Source: Ectocarpus siliculosus (Eukaryota; Sar; Phaeophyceae; Ectocarpales; Ectocarpaceae). From it: DNA of 64,000 nt. Positions 12,380-26,200 of this stretch are shown here, one piece after another. A program made the translations under genes and the position numbers. The stretch lies in the NCBI GenBank assembly GCA_000310025.1, contig FN649729.1, positions 4,223,216 through 4,287,215 on the forward strand, given 5' to 3'. Positions within the stretch are counted from its first letter, which is position 1. The number at the start of each line of letters is the position of its first letter. The notes under the pieces are model-generated. The model saw only the letters and a list, made by a program, of their open reading frames with translations. It made no database searches and was not told where the DNA came from.

Positions 12380-12760
12380 TACAGTAGTAGTCTAGTATTG
12401 CTGTGGTCCCACAATAAACAGGTTTCTCCGATGAGACGATATAGTTCGTCCTACAACTGGAATTTGGAAATTCCCCAAAATAAATGTGGATGGATGGGTA
12501 CCCGGTGTGTTTATTATTATTTGTTTCGTTTATTTTTGGGTGTTTTCAATTTTGGTTCAATATTATCGGCGTCCCCAAAGAATGCTGAAAAATCAATTGG
12601 TTCCCTCAAGGAAAAATTACCAAATCCCCAAAAGTACGTAGGCGTGTTTATTTTCTTGTTTTTTAATATGACCCAACCAATGTTTATTCAGTTTATTTTC
12701 TCTTTCTCTTCTACTACATAATTTTTGTATTTTTGATGCACAGACTGGTGCATGTCTAAT
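12380..12760. other. AT-rich island of unknown origin
   Basis: The base composition changes abruptly to T-rich and A-rich for about 380 bp (for example TTTATTATTATTTGTTTCG and TTTTTTAATATGACCCAACC), between sequences of ordinary composition. A plus-strand frame of 131 codons runs through it (12,326-12,721) and reads as a hydrophobic Phe-rich peptide that I do not recognise. An organelle-DNA insert or a transposon remnant would both fit. Confidence 0.4.
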
Positions 12761-13061
12761 AGACTTCAAACCTTGCTGTAGTGTTTTGGGCTGACTGAGT
12801 GGTTTGGGTGCTGCATGTGTTGTTTCTGTATCTCGCCTTGACATGAAGTTGAAGCCCCAGGGAGTCTTTCTGTTCGCCAGGTTGCCAGATCTTGTCCACG
12901 CAGGTAAGTCGGTCGTACAGCCGGAACCGGAGGTACAGAGTAGGTCACAAACATCTTGTTCACGGTTGGTTTTCGTGTCTTCGTCCTCTCAATGTGCCCT
13001 GCGGGCAAACAGGGACAACGGCAAAGCACAATTAATTGCCGGGGTTGACATGTGCATCTGT

Positions 13062-13220
13062 CTCCGGGACAGCGACATACACCAGCGGGCCCACACGAGA
13101 CAGAAATAGAGGCCAGTACCTTGACAACACGCAGACTACGGCTGGGGTAAGGCAGTGGTCGTCGAACTTGCTTGTTGGAGGAGTTGAGGATCATGACCAT
13201 CAGGCAGAACAAGACAATCG
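13062..13220. repeat. Dispersed repeat, copy 1
   Basis: It matches 20,123-20,270 in direct orientation: CACCAGCG, GAAATAGA, GAGGCCAG, TGACAAC, CGCAGACTAC or its equivalent, GTCGTCGAAC and TTGAGGATCA(T/C)GAC occur in the same order and spacing. An unclassified dispersed repeat. Confidence 0.6.
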
Positions 13221-16200
13221 GAGATTTCGGAGATTTGTCTCCCTCGCACGACCTATGCAAAAGGCATACATATGCATGACAAAGGAGTCCAAAAATGGAT
13301 ATTTTTGGTGCACTCAGACAACTTGTTTCACCTTGTCACATCACGTGCAAGGCTTGTCACATCACGTGCAAGGACCGGCCTCTCGAGAGGCCACCACTGC
13401 TGGTGCAGCACCCCGGCCTTGGCTTGTCTTGCCTTTGCCTTTGGCAGAAGCGACCTGCAAACAGGCAGAAAATGAACGGCGAGATGCGGCGAAATCAAAG
13501 TTTTGAAAGTGTCGCCGAGTCGTGTGTAGCTCGTTGCCCTCTCGCGGTTCAAACAATGCGCTGGCCTGTGGTCACCTTTGGACGACCGCGGATGGATATG
13601 CAATACCTCAACGGAAGCCTGACCTACATGCCCTGCCTCTGGTTGCGCCACGATATGGCACAGCACTGCAGCAGCAGCAGCAAGTTGCCGAAAGACTGGC
13701 TGAGACACACCCATAAAAACGATTGCTGGATCTACAGCAGCAGTATCTGGAATCCTCTGTGATCCTTGCATATTCGCCATGCATACTTCACGAATCTATG
13801 TACCTTGCCTGCTGTACGCCCTGTCTCGACTGAGAGTGGCCACGGACCATGCAAACTCTTGGCTGGCTACTGCTGTAGCTTCTAGAAGACGCGGCTGGCG
13901 CTTACCGAAGAGAGGCGAGAACCAGAGATGCCAGGAACGAACGAGCGGGCCGGGCCGTCTGTCTTCTTGTCCTCGTTGCTTATCGTCGATGTCACCAGGG
14001 CTTGAATGACTTGCGGCCTGGCCCTTGTGGAACGTGGAGGCCGAAGAGCCAGCAGAAAAAAAGAGAAATGGGTTACAAGCAGGGTGTGGAGTTCGGCGTG
14101 AGCGTCTGCCATCCGCTCGGCGGAATGGGTGCAGTGAGATGAAGAAGACGAGGCAAATGATGTGCCATAGACGGCGGATCAGCATTGTCTGTCTGAAGGT
14201 TGAACGCGTACAACATGGGGATGAGACCCGATCCGGAGGTTCAAGCAAGTCACACGTGTGTGCCCGTGTGTTTTTTGTTGTTTCAGGTCAACATCGGTCT
14301 GCTCTTGTTGTCCCCCGTTGCAACCACAAAACGCCCTTTGGTCACACCACAGGCTGCTGACTACATGCAACACGGCAAACCAAGAATAGTTCTTTGCTGC
14401 TACTGGTGATGATGCAGAGCTTCGCCCGACCATCGCCGGCAGTTCTTTTGAGAGAGCAGTGGATGAGAGCGGCGTCTCTTTCTGTGGGCTCGTTTTTTGA
14501 GATCTTGAGTGGACGAGCCTCTGACGCGCCAAACCCACCCTTCGCCACACAGAACGGGGAGGTCGACAACACAGAAAGCGGCGATGTGCCTCTGTCTTCC
14601 GCACTACTCCCGGCCGAGAGGACGAGAGAATTCTGAGAGCTCTGAGAGAGTGCGCGAAGCAAATCAGCCCACACACGCAAATCAAATCTATTCGCACCTT
14701 GTCCACCCACCGCGCGGTGCGGGGTGTGTAGCTTCCGTTGAAGAAGAGGCGCGCTGCCGAGGCCTGCGTCTTCATCCCCATCGCGAGGAGAATCGGGCTC
14801 TGGCACACCAGCGAGGACGACCTTGTGGTGCTGCGATGTTTAGATCTTGGGCGCAGCTTGATCTTGAGGGCGCTCGATGGAGGGACTTTTTTGTTGTTGC
14901 TGGTTGAGGAAGGTTGGGGAGAAGAAAGTGTGAGCGGAGGGGGGGGAACATTTGTTGGGCTTGGTTGAGCGGATCATTTTTTTTTTTTGTGGTGGCCTCC
15001 ACACAACACGTGCTAGACGGTGATTGGCCATTTCACCGCCTTGCGCGGGTTGATGTTGCGAAAAAAAATCGGAGACGGGCATCTCGCACTTTGATTGTTT
15101 CCACTTTTTGTGTGACTGCATTAAATGTCGTATTTTCATTGTGTTGGCCAGCCACAGTTAGTTTTGGCATGCAACCCCGCCCTCCCAGGAAAACTCCGTC
15201 AGTCAATAGTAAAAAACCTCTATAGCAGTGCCATGGTGGTGTACATGCTGCTGTAAGGGAACGGCTGTATGAGGAAAGTATTATTTGCATTTATTTTATG
15301 TGTGCGTTAATACGTGCAAGTGATGAAGGATTTTGTCTTGTGAAAAACGAACGCATGCTGTTGCATGCACCGCAAAGAAAGGATGCCGCTTGCTTGTGTT
15401 TGGCGAAGGATCAGAGCTGCTCTGAACTAGAGAGAAGTCCGTTGGGCGAGGTAGAAAAGCTGAGAGCAGCGGAAGGTAACTGATCGGAATGAAGTATGCA
15501 ATGAGAACGACACATTCTCTCCAGCCGTTCGCTACTACCTCAGTACCACACATGATGACACGAAAAACAATATCCGAGCTGTGCAACCAACCTATCAACT
15601 ATGAAAAAGATTATCCGAGCTGTACAATCTACAGATGATTTGGATACCGAGAGTTCGGATAGTTTTGTGGTAAGCAAGGGGGTGCGGGGACACGTTCTGC
15701 TTGAACCATGGCGTGCAAGAAACACACGGATGGGATGGATGGAAGCATCCATAGAACAGATCAACAACCAACCCGCATACGCCACCGGATACCCATGTAC
15801 CACAAAGTTTTGATTGCAGCACTGTTGCGTACTCACAATTCTGAACGGTCATCACGAGAACGCGAGATTATACCACGGTCGAGTCTCGATTTAAAAAACT
15901 TGTGACTTTAAGCTGTACAAACATGACCGACGTCTAGACCACATCTATCACTCTTTAGAACCAAAATGGTTCCATCCAACTCGCAACTCTTGTCACTCAA
16001 ACACAACGCTCACTCATCTGGAACCACCATCTGGTACACAATAACAAGTACCCAAATAACAGCCATGTATCACAATGTGGCCCGTCCATAAAAAAGATCG
16101 ATCGTACACTGCTGTTGTTACAGTCTTGTCCAATACACTGGGATCACTTCCATCTTAGAATCCAGCCCTCGAATAATATATCCACGTATGACCTAACGAG

Positions 16201-16441
16201 CGATGGCCCACAACCACAAATCCTTCAAATCCCCAGACAAGCGAACACGACATCACATGGTTCACACGTGGGAGCAGTACCCACCATCTCCTCACTGCAA
16301 GGCTGGCAAACAACACCGGACAAATATCACCAAACGTACGTGTGGTTGGCGGTGGCGCTACCACGCCACGTTTGCACACCCTCAACCCGGGGCGCAATCG
16401 CGCCACCTTTTACACACCGTCAACCAACATCACCGACTAGT
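13221..16441. other. No gene recognised; frames on both strands
   Basis: The longest frames (minus 14,179-14,808 and minus 14,342-14,806) have ordinary amino-acid composition but no recognisable domain or splice structure. A 20-bp tandem repeat with the core TGTCACATCACGTGCAAG occurs twice at 13,336-13,373. Homopolymer T runs occur near 14,978. The last few hundred bases adjoin the arginase stop codon and probably include its 3' UTR. Confidence 0.4.
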
Positions 16442-18644
16442 TCACAAAATGCGGCTGCCCATTGCGGACGCCACCGCCACGAGGCCCAGCTGCACCGTTT
16501 CAGCGGCTGCCGATGGTTCGGTCAGGTCGGCGTTAACCTCCACCATATCCATTGAACCCAGCCGACCAGTCTCAACGCAGGACTCCGCGACATACATAGC
16601 CTCGCGATAGTTGAGCCCTCCACGAACGACAGTTCCCGTTGCAGGCGCAACCTGTGGGAATAGCGATGGGGAACACCCGGGGTAGGAGAGGGCATAGCTT
16701 GCAACGATGATCTCGGAACAAACCTAGTTGAACCACGGCAGTGCGTGTGCGATAGCTCAAACCACATCACAGACTCTCTTGCTGCTCGCGGCTTCAAACT
16801 TCAATGGTGGCGTAAAACGACGACAAACCTTCGGATCGACAGCGTCGATGTCGAACGACAAGTGCAGGGGGGCGCCTTTCTCCTCGTCGCCGTTTCCAGT
16901 GACACCCAGCGCCTCCAAGGCGAGCTCCATCACCCGCCCGATGCCTAGGCGATCCACGTCCTGCAGAAGGCCAAACACAGAAACAACGACATGATCGAAT
17001 GTGCACACTCACTAGCATCAAGAGGCGCGCTTCGACTCAGAATCGCACAGCTCGGAAATCGATGGAGCTAAAGGGCGTGCAGCTGCAACTAGGCTCTCCC
17101 TGGGATCGCCTCACTCGCCTTTAGCCTAAACCTGCCCATCGTACATGCTGCATCAGCAGAGTAGGCACCTGCATGGTCGACGCGAAGAGCCCGTGCTCTT
17201 GTTTGAGGCGATGCAGGATCTTCCTCTCGTAAACGTCCACGTCGCGCAGGCCAACGTACGCGATTCTCTCGGGACGCAAGACGGGGACGTCAGTCTCACA
17301 GAGCCACTCCAGGCCGCGGACCGTCGAAGGATCGGAGAGGCCCATCACGAACGACAGCGGCATCCCTGACAAGCAACGATGCACGTGGCGATGCAACGAG
17401 TACTGAACACTGAGAAAAGCTAGGTGGGGTGATGCTTCTATTAGCGCAGTAAGATACTCGTGAGGATCTTGTGGAAGAAGTGTGAGCATTGGGACGCGGA
17501 GTTTTGGAGAGCATTCGGGCAAGGGAATCTATCCTGCGCTCGGTTGACCTCATACCCGGTGGTAGAACAGCCGAAACATGCTCGTTCCCTCGAAACCAAC
17601 AGACAGCAGTGTGGAAGTACCGGCCGGGGTTGGCCACCGCTTGCACCAGGAACACGATGCCAACACACATGCGCACCACCCGCCCACTCCATCGAGAATA
17701 GATCCGAGAAAAAAAAGCGTTACCCTGACAAGTTCCACTAAAACGCAGCCTGTTTTTCTGCTACTTCCCCCCCCCTTTCAAGAGCCCAGCCAGAAAAACA
17801 TTGTAAACGCGAAATGACCTGCTTGGAAAGCAGTTAGTTGTATTGCGGGGTCAATAACTCACCATGCATGTTTCCGCTCGGCGAACCCTTCGGGGAGTTT
17901 ATGTCCGCGTGGGCGTCGCACCAAAGCACTCTCGTGTCCGGCCTCGCCCTCAGAACGCCAGCCAAAGTCCCCAACGCGATAGAATGGTCCCCGCCAAGAG
18001 TCAAGACGAACTTTCCTTCGGCCGCCTTTTCGAAGACCGCCTCGGAGAGTCGGCGACACCCGGCACCCACCGCCAAGCTATGGCGGGCGTCGCCGCCGGC
18101 TGCGGCAGGGTCCGCTCCTCCTGGGGGGCCAGTCATGTCCTTAGGGTTACAGACAAACGGGGACGCGTGGCAGTGGCTTCAAGAGTTGTGTTTGGACGTC
18201 TTGAGACGGGGGTGCGTGTGGCGCCGTTTCCTCCGTCCCGAATGGCTGGCGGTCACAGATTGTTGAACAAGGGTTCGGGAGACCCAGCGTGGGAAAGTGC
18301 AAGGGGCTTGAACAAGCTGAAGGGATGGCTTTGACCAGGCCGCGCAGCACAAAACGCAAGCATATAAAAAAAATACAGACAAGAAAATACTGTACCCTTG
18401 TGCTTCATCACAACAACCACTGGTTTGTGTGCAAGAGGTGTCCTGGATATCCTGTGAAAATGTGTCTCACCACGTCACCCATCTCTTCCACGCGCCAACC
18501 CAGCGCTGCAAGGTTCTGATGGAGGCCGGCCTCCCTCAGTAGCTGAGGACTCTTGTCCGTCCCCGCAAGGGGCTGCCCAAACATAGCAGGCGCGCCGATG
18601 ACCGCCGCCGTCCGCGGGGATGTCAAGAACGACGGCCACGCCAT
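16442..18644 (-). CDS. Arginase
   Basis: Hydrolyses L-arginine to ornithine and urea through a two-manganese centre (established for the ureohydrolase family). Five exons read on minus: 18,644-18,471; 18,139-17,863; 17,365-17,169; 16,960-16,829; 16,651-16,442. They total 990 nt, giving 329 residues, a typical arginase length. The metal ligands are all visible: GGDHS (about residues 107-111), DAHAD (133-137) and SFDID (251-255). The arginase-type substrate loop SGNMHG follows DAHAD. The N-terminal strand VIGAPAMFGQPLAGTDKSP and the C-terminal GGLNYREA and MDMVEVN segments match arginase rather than agmatinase. The ATG directly follows a CAG acceptor (CACTTGTCAG/ATG), so either a 5' UTR intron ends there or a short upstream exon exists. 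No clear targeting peptide is seen in this model. Confidence 0.95.
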
Positions 18645-19914
18645 CTGACAAGTGTGACATGAAACATGGGGGAGTGTACGACGAAATGTTAACAAGAGAG
18701 CGATCCACGAAAGGGAATAGTGGCACGCAGAACTCTGATTGGTAACAAGAAACTTGAAGAATTTGGGTCGAGAAAAACACCGTGCCCTCAAAGAAGATTC
18801 ACTCTGAGGGGCGGGACAGGCACTCGTCACGCCTTGGCTTCACTGCGAAAAGCTGACAGAAAAAGGGACTACGAAAACATACATTTGTTCATTCGATCCA
18901 AAGGCACCGGCCCAGAACGAAGCTTATTCGCGTGAGATTCCAGATTATAACGGCAGTAGCTTGTCCTAGAAGAAGCCTAACACTTCAAATGTGGTACAAT
19001 ACACACGCCACGTGTATTGGGCAGAGGGTTATAACCGTTCTGGGTGAAGAAACGCACAACACGTGCCTCTCACTACTACAAAGAGACTCGAACTACAATG
19101 ATAACGATGTGCGAATCACCCGCTCAACATCAAAAACACAACAAGCAAAACAACGGAGAGAACGCCGGAGCCGAGCACAGTTGCAAATATTCAATGGCGA
19201 TTCCGTTACGAAAGTCGCGCAACTCGTTCAGCATTGCGACCTGGACTTACTTTTGCGTTCCAAACAGGACTCTTCTTCATAGATCTACCGACACAAACGT
19301 CAAAACATGAAAAGCTTCAGACAAGCCAGAGCAGTGGTAGTCCCCAGCCGAAACTGTGCGTAAATAATGAAGAGACGTTGAAAAAAGCACGATTCACTAT
19401 ATAGCAATGGTCAATACCTTCGGGGAACTCGGCAGATAGAAGTATGCGGATTGTTTAGTACTTCTATGTGACGAGGTCAAGACACCGCAATCCCGTCGGA
19501 TTATGACTCAAGGCATTGCAGTCTCTTCGCTTGTTTCGCCAGGTCAAAGCCAAACATCGGGGGGAGCCCCACAGCGTTCATGTGTACCCACCCGGTGATA
19601 CCGGTTAAGTATTATTTTTCCTTCCACCAATTTGCCCTCTCCCGCATTCTTGCCTACCCCACGGGGCTGCCTCTTGCAGCCAAAGAATTAGTACGTGTTT
19701 TCCAATATATTGGGCCACATCTCGATTGGAGTAGCGTGTTTGATGCACCAGCCGGGGTCAAACGGGAGGAAGGGAAAGCCTGGATGTTTTTCGTTCTCCA
19801 ACTTTATGCTTTGCGGTGCTTGCATTGTAACACTTACACAGTAACGCGAGAAGGGTTTCCCTCAGTTTGTGACGACTTGCATGCGCTTTCCATGACTATA
19901 CAAATATTGTTTTT
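18645..19914. other. Upstream of arginase; no gene recognised
   Basis: This stretch should hold the arginase promoter and possibly a 5' non-coding exon. I see no convincing coding exon and no clear core promoter element. Confidence 0.4.
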
Positions 19915-19998
19915 CACTTGAGCGAGATTCGAACCCGCAACCTAGACTGCCAGAAGGTTGCGAGTTTACAAATTGAACCATTGAGCCATCATAGCGAC
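19915..19998 (-). ncRNA. tRNA-like / SINE-like element with A and B boxes
   Basis: Read on minus, an A-box-like TGGCTCAATGG is followed 53 nt later by a B box GGTTCGAATC. The B box sits in a good T-arm (GCGGG-TTCGAAT-CTCGC). Between them a 6-bp stem GCAACC/GGTTGC is perfect. The D-arm and acceptor stem pair poorly, and no T-run terminator follows at once. It is therefore more likely a tRNA-derived SINE head or a decayed tRNA than a working tRNA. The anticodon could not be assigned. Confidence 0.45.
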
Positions 19999-20122
19999 CA
20001 CAACCATAGACTTATCAACAGTAGTGTAGTTGCACAGCAGTAGTCTATTTAGTAGGGAGCAGCAGATGCAGAGGTCCGGCGTACCATTGCCGAAGTTGAC
20101 CCACATATATCTCTGGTACAGC

Positions 20123-20270
20123 AACTTGGGCACAGCAACATGCACCAGCGACCCTGAACATGAAATAGAAAAGGAGGCCAGAGTCCTGACAACAGGCAGA
20201 CTACCTGCTGGTGCTCGTCGAACCTTGTTTGATGGACTTGAGGATCACGACGACAATCAACGCGAGGAGC
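20123..20270. repeat. Dispersed repeat, copy 2
   Basis: The partner of 13,062-13,220 in the same orientation. It lies just downstream of the tRNA-like element on the plus strand. Identity is moderate, with small indels. Confidence 0.6.
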
Positions 20271-20299
20271 GCCGAGAGAAAAGCCGAGGGCCGCGCTTG

Positions 20300-23200
20300 T
20301 GTGTATGCATATGACACGGCACGCTTTCTGCCTTCCGTCGGAAAGGGCTCATGAACCCATATAGCGTGAAAGTGCTTGCGTATACAGATCGAGCTGGATC
20401 ATCAGGAGGGCAAGCTAATACTGCTGTAGACTGGCTCTATCAGGTGTGAAGTCGCTGCTTGGCCGAAGTGTTAGAATTTGGCAATAGAGCACGTGATTAC
20501 ATCAGAGTTCAGAGGTTTCAGTAGTCTGACGTCTGAGTCGTCCAGAGAACCAAAGCCCAATGGGTCTCACACCAACCCCGTAGACTGACGAGTGCTAGTC
20601 GGTGTCCTCAACGTCGCAGGGGGAACAACTGGGTGACAGTTCTGGACGCCCCCTAGAGTACATGTACACGGCCAACTTGCTCACGGAAAAGAACGTTTCC
20701 TGTGAAGAACATCAGATCGTGGATAACGAGGGAGACCGAGAGCTTGGACTGTGCGGAAAAAACCAAAGTGGCAAGAGGAGTAGATCTCGTAGCGGGAAGC
20801 GCTCGGTTCTATAGCAGCACTGCCCGTCCTTGGCTAGTGTGAACAACGGGTTGTCGCGGCAGTGAACCGTTGCTCCTGGTTCCAATCTACTCCTTATCCG
20901 TCGTCGATATGCGGACCTCTGCGATTTCGAATTTGAAAAAATAAAAAATACCGAAACCCTTCAAGTTGCAGAGCTGGTGGATTGCTGCAAACGCACCTCG
21001 TTTACGTCGACCACGTCTCTCAGCTGGGCCAATGGTCCCCGGACTTGGTACGAACCATTCACCCCCGCCGCAAAACACCTCACGCTTTGGAGAAATCTCG
21101 AACGAAGCCACCCTCCTGGTACTCCAGCAGGACACCTCATCATCATCTTGCACCGCATTCGGAACACCTTCACCGAACAACAGTTGCGATCACCAATCGA
21201 TCCGATTTGCGAAGGCACGGATCAGTAGGTTTGCTGCTGGTGTCTCAATTGGTGAAGTGAGAACTGATGGTGATCGTGTCGGTGTGAGGGATAGAAGGAG
21301 CGTGTGTCTCAGTGAGGTGTGTGCAGGTTGGCTTCCATCAAAAGGGGCACCGTGACGTGCTGCTTGGAGCTCCCCCTTCAGATTGCCATTGGACATGAAA
21401 GATATATGATCATGATGTATGATCATGATGTACACATACATGAAGAAAATGCTTTCACGTGATTGTGCCGGTGGAAAGCATTTGCTGCGTACCCGCGAAG
21501 ATGAAACCCCTGTAGCTCACTCTCTGTTCGTTCGGTCATCATGTGCACCTTTGTTAACCGCATCTATCTACAGAACACATCAGATTGTGCCAAAACAAAG
21601 TGCCTCGGGCCTTCCCAGCAGTCACATCATGGTTGGTGGGAAGTCACTCTTTCACGTCCAAAACAAACTGCCTTGATCTCTACCCACAACGCCCCCACAT
21701 CAACACCACCAAGGGATTACAATATCTGTGTGGTCACACAGACAGGCTGCTTCAAACTGATGCCAGAAGGGCGAACGAAGAAGAGACAAACATTCACTCC
21801 TTGCTTCATCATCATCATCATATTGTACGCGTCGGCGAGAGAGAGCGGCTGGGAGTGCGACCGATAGTGATAAAAGTCGTTATAGCGCAGTCGAGCTTAA
21901 ACTTCGTGGACGGGGTGCACGTCACTCTAGTACGATGCATTCCTTGCCTGGCGCGCAGAGCACCTTAGTTAGATAGGTGCGAATCCTCCCTCCTACTGGT
22001 ACATTTTGTTCCGCACATCTTCAATTTTGCATGTCAAACTACTATCTATCATCAATAATCAATGCAATGCCGGCTACATACATACAGCATTTCGGAAGAA
22101 AAGGTGCACATAGACATCCCCGTCCGCGTGCCCAGACGCACAGCAAAGGAGTCGCGGATATACACATGAGAACGGGGGAAAATGGGCCGGGCCCCTCAAG
22201 CGGAGATACATTGACCTCCCACTCGGGAGGCGAAACAAACGCGGTCAACATATATATGATATCAACGTCCACGGGGGCTTATGCCCGCAAACCGAGGGCG
22301 CCTTCCCCGGATATTTCTCTTCGCGCCGGAGGTCCGTCGATTCGTTTCATATGCTAGGCCGGCGCAAACAAACGTTGTCAGCACGCCGATACGGATCAGG
22401 TTATAACAACGTCACCTGCCACAGCATCTCCAACGCATGAAACCAAGGCCGTCTCTTCCTTACCGGCCAGATCTACATACTTTTACTGTGTCTACTTATC
22501 TCCTCGTTTGGAGGCTCCTTTCCACCAACAACATTGGTAATGCGAACCCGTTATCGGAAACCTTTTTTAGGTTCAATCTGCACCCATCAGTCGAAAAACC
22601 ACGTGGTGTCGAAATCGTTCCTCTCCTTCCCCTACCCCATACATACTCACTGCTGTTCCATCGAGTACCACTGGCGGTGTTTGTCTACACGTTGCTACGG
22701 CACCCCGAAGCGTTCCTAGCGTTCAACCCCCTAGGGGTTACAGATATGACGCCGGGACAGCGGGAGCATCATTGTTACCGGTCGATGTCAGCGAATACGC
22801 CTTGGACCCATCGCCACCTGGAGTAGCGCAACAAGTGTTCCATGCAAAGGAGAACAGTTAAAGTTGCTGTGGAGAAACATAACCATCAACCAATCAATGT
22901 GGGACAAGACCAAGAACACCACACAGGTTAAAGAGGCTCGTTTCCCACCATGGCCGACCATGGGTCAAGTGTTTGTTAAGCCGTTTTTTTCACGGTGGAA
23001 TCGTCCACCACGTTGAGACTCATGCCAAACTGCACACAGTTTTCTTGGAAGAGATATTTTCTCAGCCTGTGGTAATTCGTTTCGCATTCTTCGAGCTGGG
23101 TTGCATATTGGATGCCTCACCGCTGTGGGTCCTGTGCTGAACAGTAGCGGAAACAAGAAAGTCGATGGACCGGCACAGGAACCTTGCGTCCATATTGCTG

Positions 23201-26200
23201 CTTGTCTCAAACCCTAGCCTGCCTTCGCCATCAGCCGTCATCCACACACACTGCGCGATGGAATGTGGGTGGGCGCGGTTAACATCCGCAGTCGTGAACG
23301 AAAGTCGGTGCTTCTGATCCCATGACCATGGGCCTCAGACTGCTCCACGTGGAACGTGGTGAACCTCATGAGGCCTTATACGATGGGCAGGGTTGTGCCC
23401 ATGATTAGAGAATTTACTTCTACGAACACGCCGTGCAGCTACCTACCTTATGTGTCGTCTACTGTTTGTTCGGGTATTCGGGTATCGGGTACTACGGCAA
23501 AGGTACACATGTAACGCGGGACACAGAGCGATTTCACGTTCAGCTACACCGCCCGCCTGGTCGGAGTACGCGCTCACATTGCCGCTGTGCTCGACCTTAG
23601 CGATGTCAGCTATGCGGACCTCTCGTTGTTCCCGTGGGAAAAGGCGTTTCGAGTTCCACACGATGGCGCCTCCAAGCGGTGTTCCGTCTTCCAGACTGTC
23701 CATCTCGTTCCATGCGAAACGGATGGTTCGGTCTGCCCACTTCCCACGCTGGTCACCGAGAAGAGAATAAGAAGTGTATGCGCGAGCCAGCAAAGCAACA
23801 ATGCGTGGGATAGTAAAGTGAACGAGATGGAAAAGGGTTTTGAGGTGTTGTAGGACGACCAGCCTTGCCGGGTATACCATATTGCCCAAATACGAACTCT
23901 TACGACTGTGCGCTGCGGCGCCAAATGTCTCACATCCCGCAAGATGCTATTGCGCCCGCCGAAATGATACCTTTCAGCAACGAAGAGGCTTCCGGCACGC
24001 CTTGACACGGCTTGAAATACATCCACAATTCTCGGTGACTTAGTTACCGCTCACCTCTGAACCCCCGGTGCCAAACGTCATGCTGCGCTGATACTTCTTC
24101 ACGGCAAGCCCGGGACCTTCGGGACCCATCAATAGTAGAAACCGTTCAAGCACCTATAGAAGGGGATGTCGGGATCGAAGGTGTGTACTTGCGTTTGATC
24201 TTCATGATGGGCGAGGAGGAGCTCACACACTGGCAGTTATCAAGGGTTGTGCGTCTGGAACCTCGATAGACGTGCGTCTGGAACCTCGATAGACGAAAAT
24301 GAATCCTCACGAAAATGAGACTAGTTAAGAATCTTGTTCTGCCAATCCAGACCCTTTTCTTCAGCCACCCTTGCAAGGATTCTCCAGTTACCCTGGAACA
24401 GCTGACTTCCTATTCCTGAAGGCCTCGACGACCGATTGTGTCAATATAGATAGGCGTTCACAGTTGGGTTCCCGCAGAGAATACTCTCCTAGAATACCTT
24501 TGAACGAACCACGCCTTCGCCCCGGTTGTCTTGTTCTTGCATGCTTCGCACTTCAGACAGGGCCATGTCTACATTGCCAAGGTACTGCTCGCAAGTTAAA
24601 GGCAAGCAATGGTCGCGGCAGAGAAACACGAGGAACCTCACTTAGAGGATTCTGGTATGACATACGTAGAGATACATCGAACCTCCTACCAGTCAAATAG
24701 CTATACATATTGCCGTCGTCTTTCGTACTTCTGTAGTAGATCAACAAGTGATGCATCACAGGAAGTATCACACGGAGACAGGCCGTGTGTGGCAGACAGC
24801 CACAGATGGGGCACAGATTTCGTGGCCGCTCACCTCGACCCGCTGCAAAAGCGCAGCCAAGGACGGTCCGCGTTTCGTGGGCAGCCATTCAATGTCCTCC
24901 ATGAGCTCATCTCTTTCTGAGGTGGTACGAACGGGGCGATTGCATGAGAATCCTCACAACAGGAAATGCATAGTCGAAAAACTGGACTCTAGCAACCGTG
25001 GGGTAACCCTTTCAGTACTTCATAGTTTTATGTCGACTGCTATGTAATGCATTGATTGGCGGTATTGCTCCTGTTGCTTTTTTTGTCGCCGGACTTTGTC
25101 TTCAGTCCGTCATGCTTCGATCACTCGAGTCGTTCGATTTCCCTGTGGTCGTACGTGCGCATTCGGAAAAAGTACTTGTCATGGGAATTCGATCTGTCGG
25201 CAGCTACTTTTGTCATTACCCGGGTGGAAAAAACTCGAGAGGCCCTCATCTACTCCGTCCTCTGTTCCATCTCCCATATATTCTCGCTGGAGAAGACGGT
25301 CGGTGGTCATGGGAGCGGGAGTAAGGGGCTCCTCGACCAAAGAAGCAGCTGCCCGTAGCGAGTCTGGCCTATGCTCCTGCCGCTTCTGCCAGGGGCAAAG
25401 TGGGAGGCACAGTTCTTCCAATATTTGTGGGCGAAAACATGCTGTGTGATCGTTCTATCGCAGCTGCATCGTCAAAGGACTCGATTGAAGTTTGTCCACG
25501 ACAGGAATACTTACGAGGTTACTTCTCGAGCCTGTCGATGCGCTATACCCCCCATTCTAAGCTATAGAGTAGAGTTAGACTACAGTATATCTCAATTTCA
25601 TTGAAACTACGCCACCTGTTGCCTGCCTGGATTATGGAAGGGAAAGTGTACAACGGCAAGGTGTGCTCGGTTCATCGTCGCGAGAACCCTACATTCGCAT
25701 TATTTTTGGCATGGTATGATCTGACCTATCTAAACAAAATTGTTCGTTTGTCGCAAGTCGGCCGACTGACGCGTAGGTTGGGATATAAGTAGAGTTCAAC
25801 CTTTCTTTGAAGACTGCCGAGGCCACGCTGGGACGAAGGGATGCCGTAGGGCGCATTCTGTCCAGATCCGGCAATGCGCAAGTCTTCATTTGTTGATGGC
25901 GCCAGCTCTTGAGCCGGCGCGTAGAGGTTAGCATGAGCCGAATGCGACGGCAGGCGCTGTCCCGAACGTACCACGTGCTGCCGAGGAATCAAGCCAAGAA
26001 AGAACACGCGAGCCACGAACGAGCCTTCTTGTTTTTCCAGTTTCATTCTCGCCGAAACTTCGCTCGTCGATATTTCCAAACCGTACTGAAAGCGTCACTG
26101 CTGAAATGGAACTGAAGCGTCGCTCTGCTGCGCGCACAATGTATATTTTGGTGCGAATCAAATTTACGGCGCGGTTCGTTCATGTAGCCTTACACACACG

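Noticed and set aside
14179-14808. 209-codon minus frame
   Set aside because: There is no recognisable domain, a second long frame overlaps it on the same strand, and no splice logic was found. It is left uncalled rather than named.
23443-23889. 148-codon minus frame, considered as a transposase fragment
   Set aside because: No catalytic motif was found, and an equally open plus-strand frame covers the same bases.
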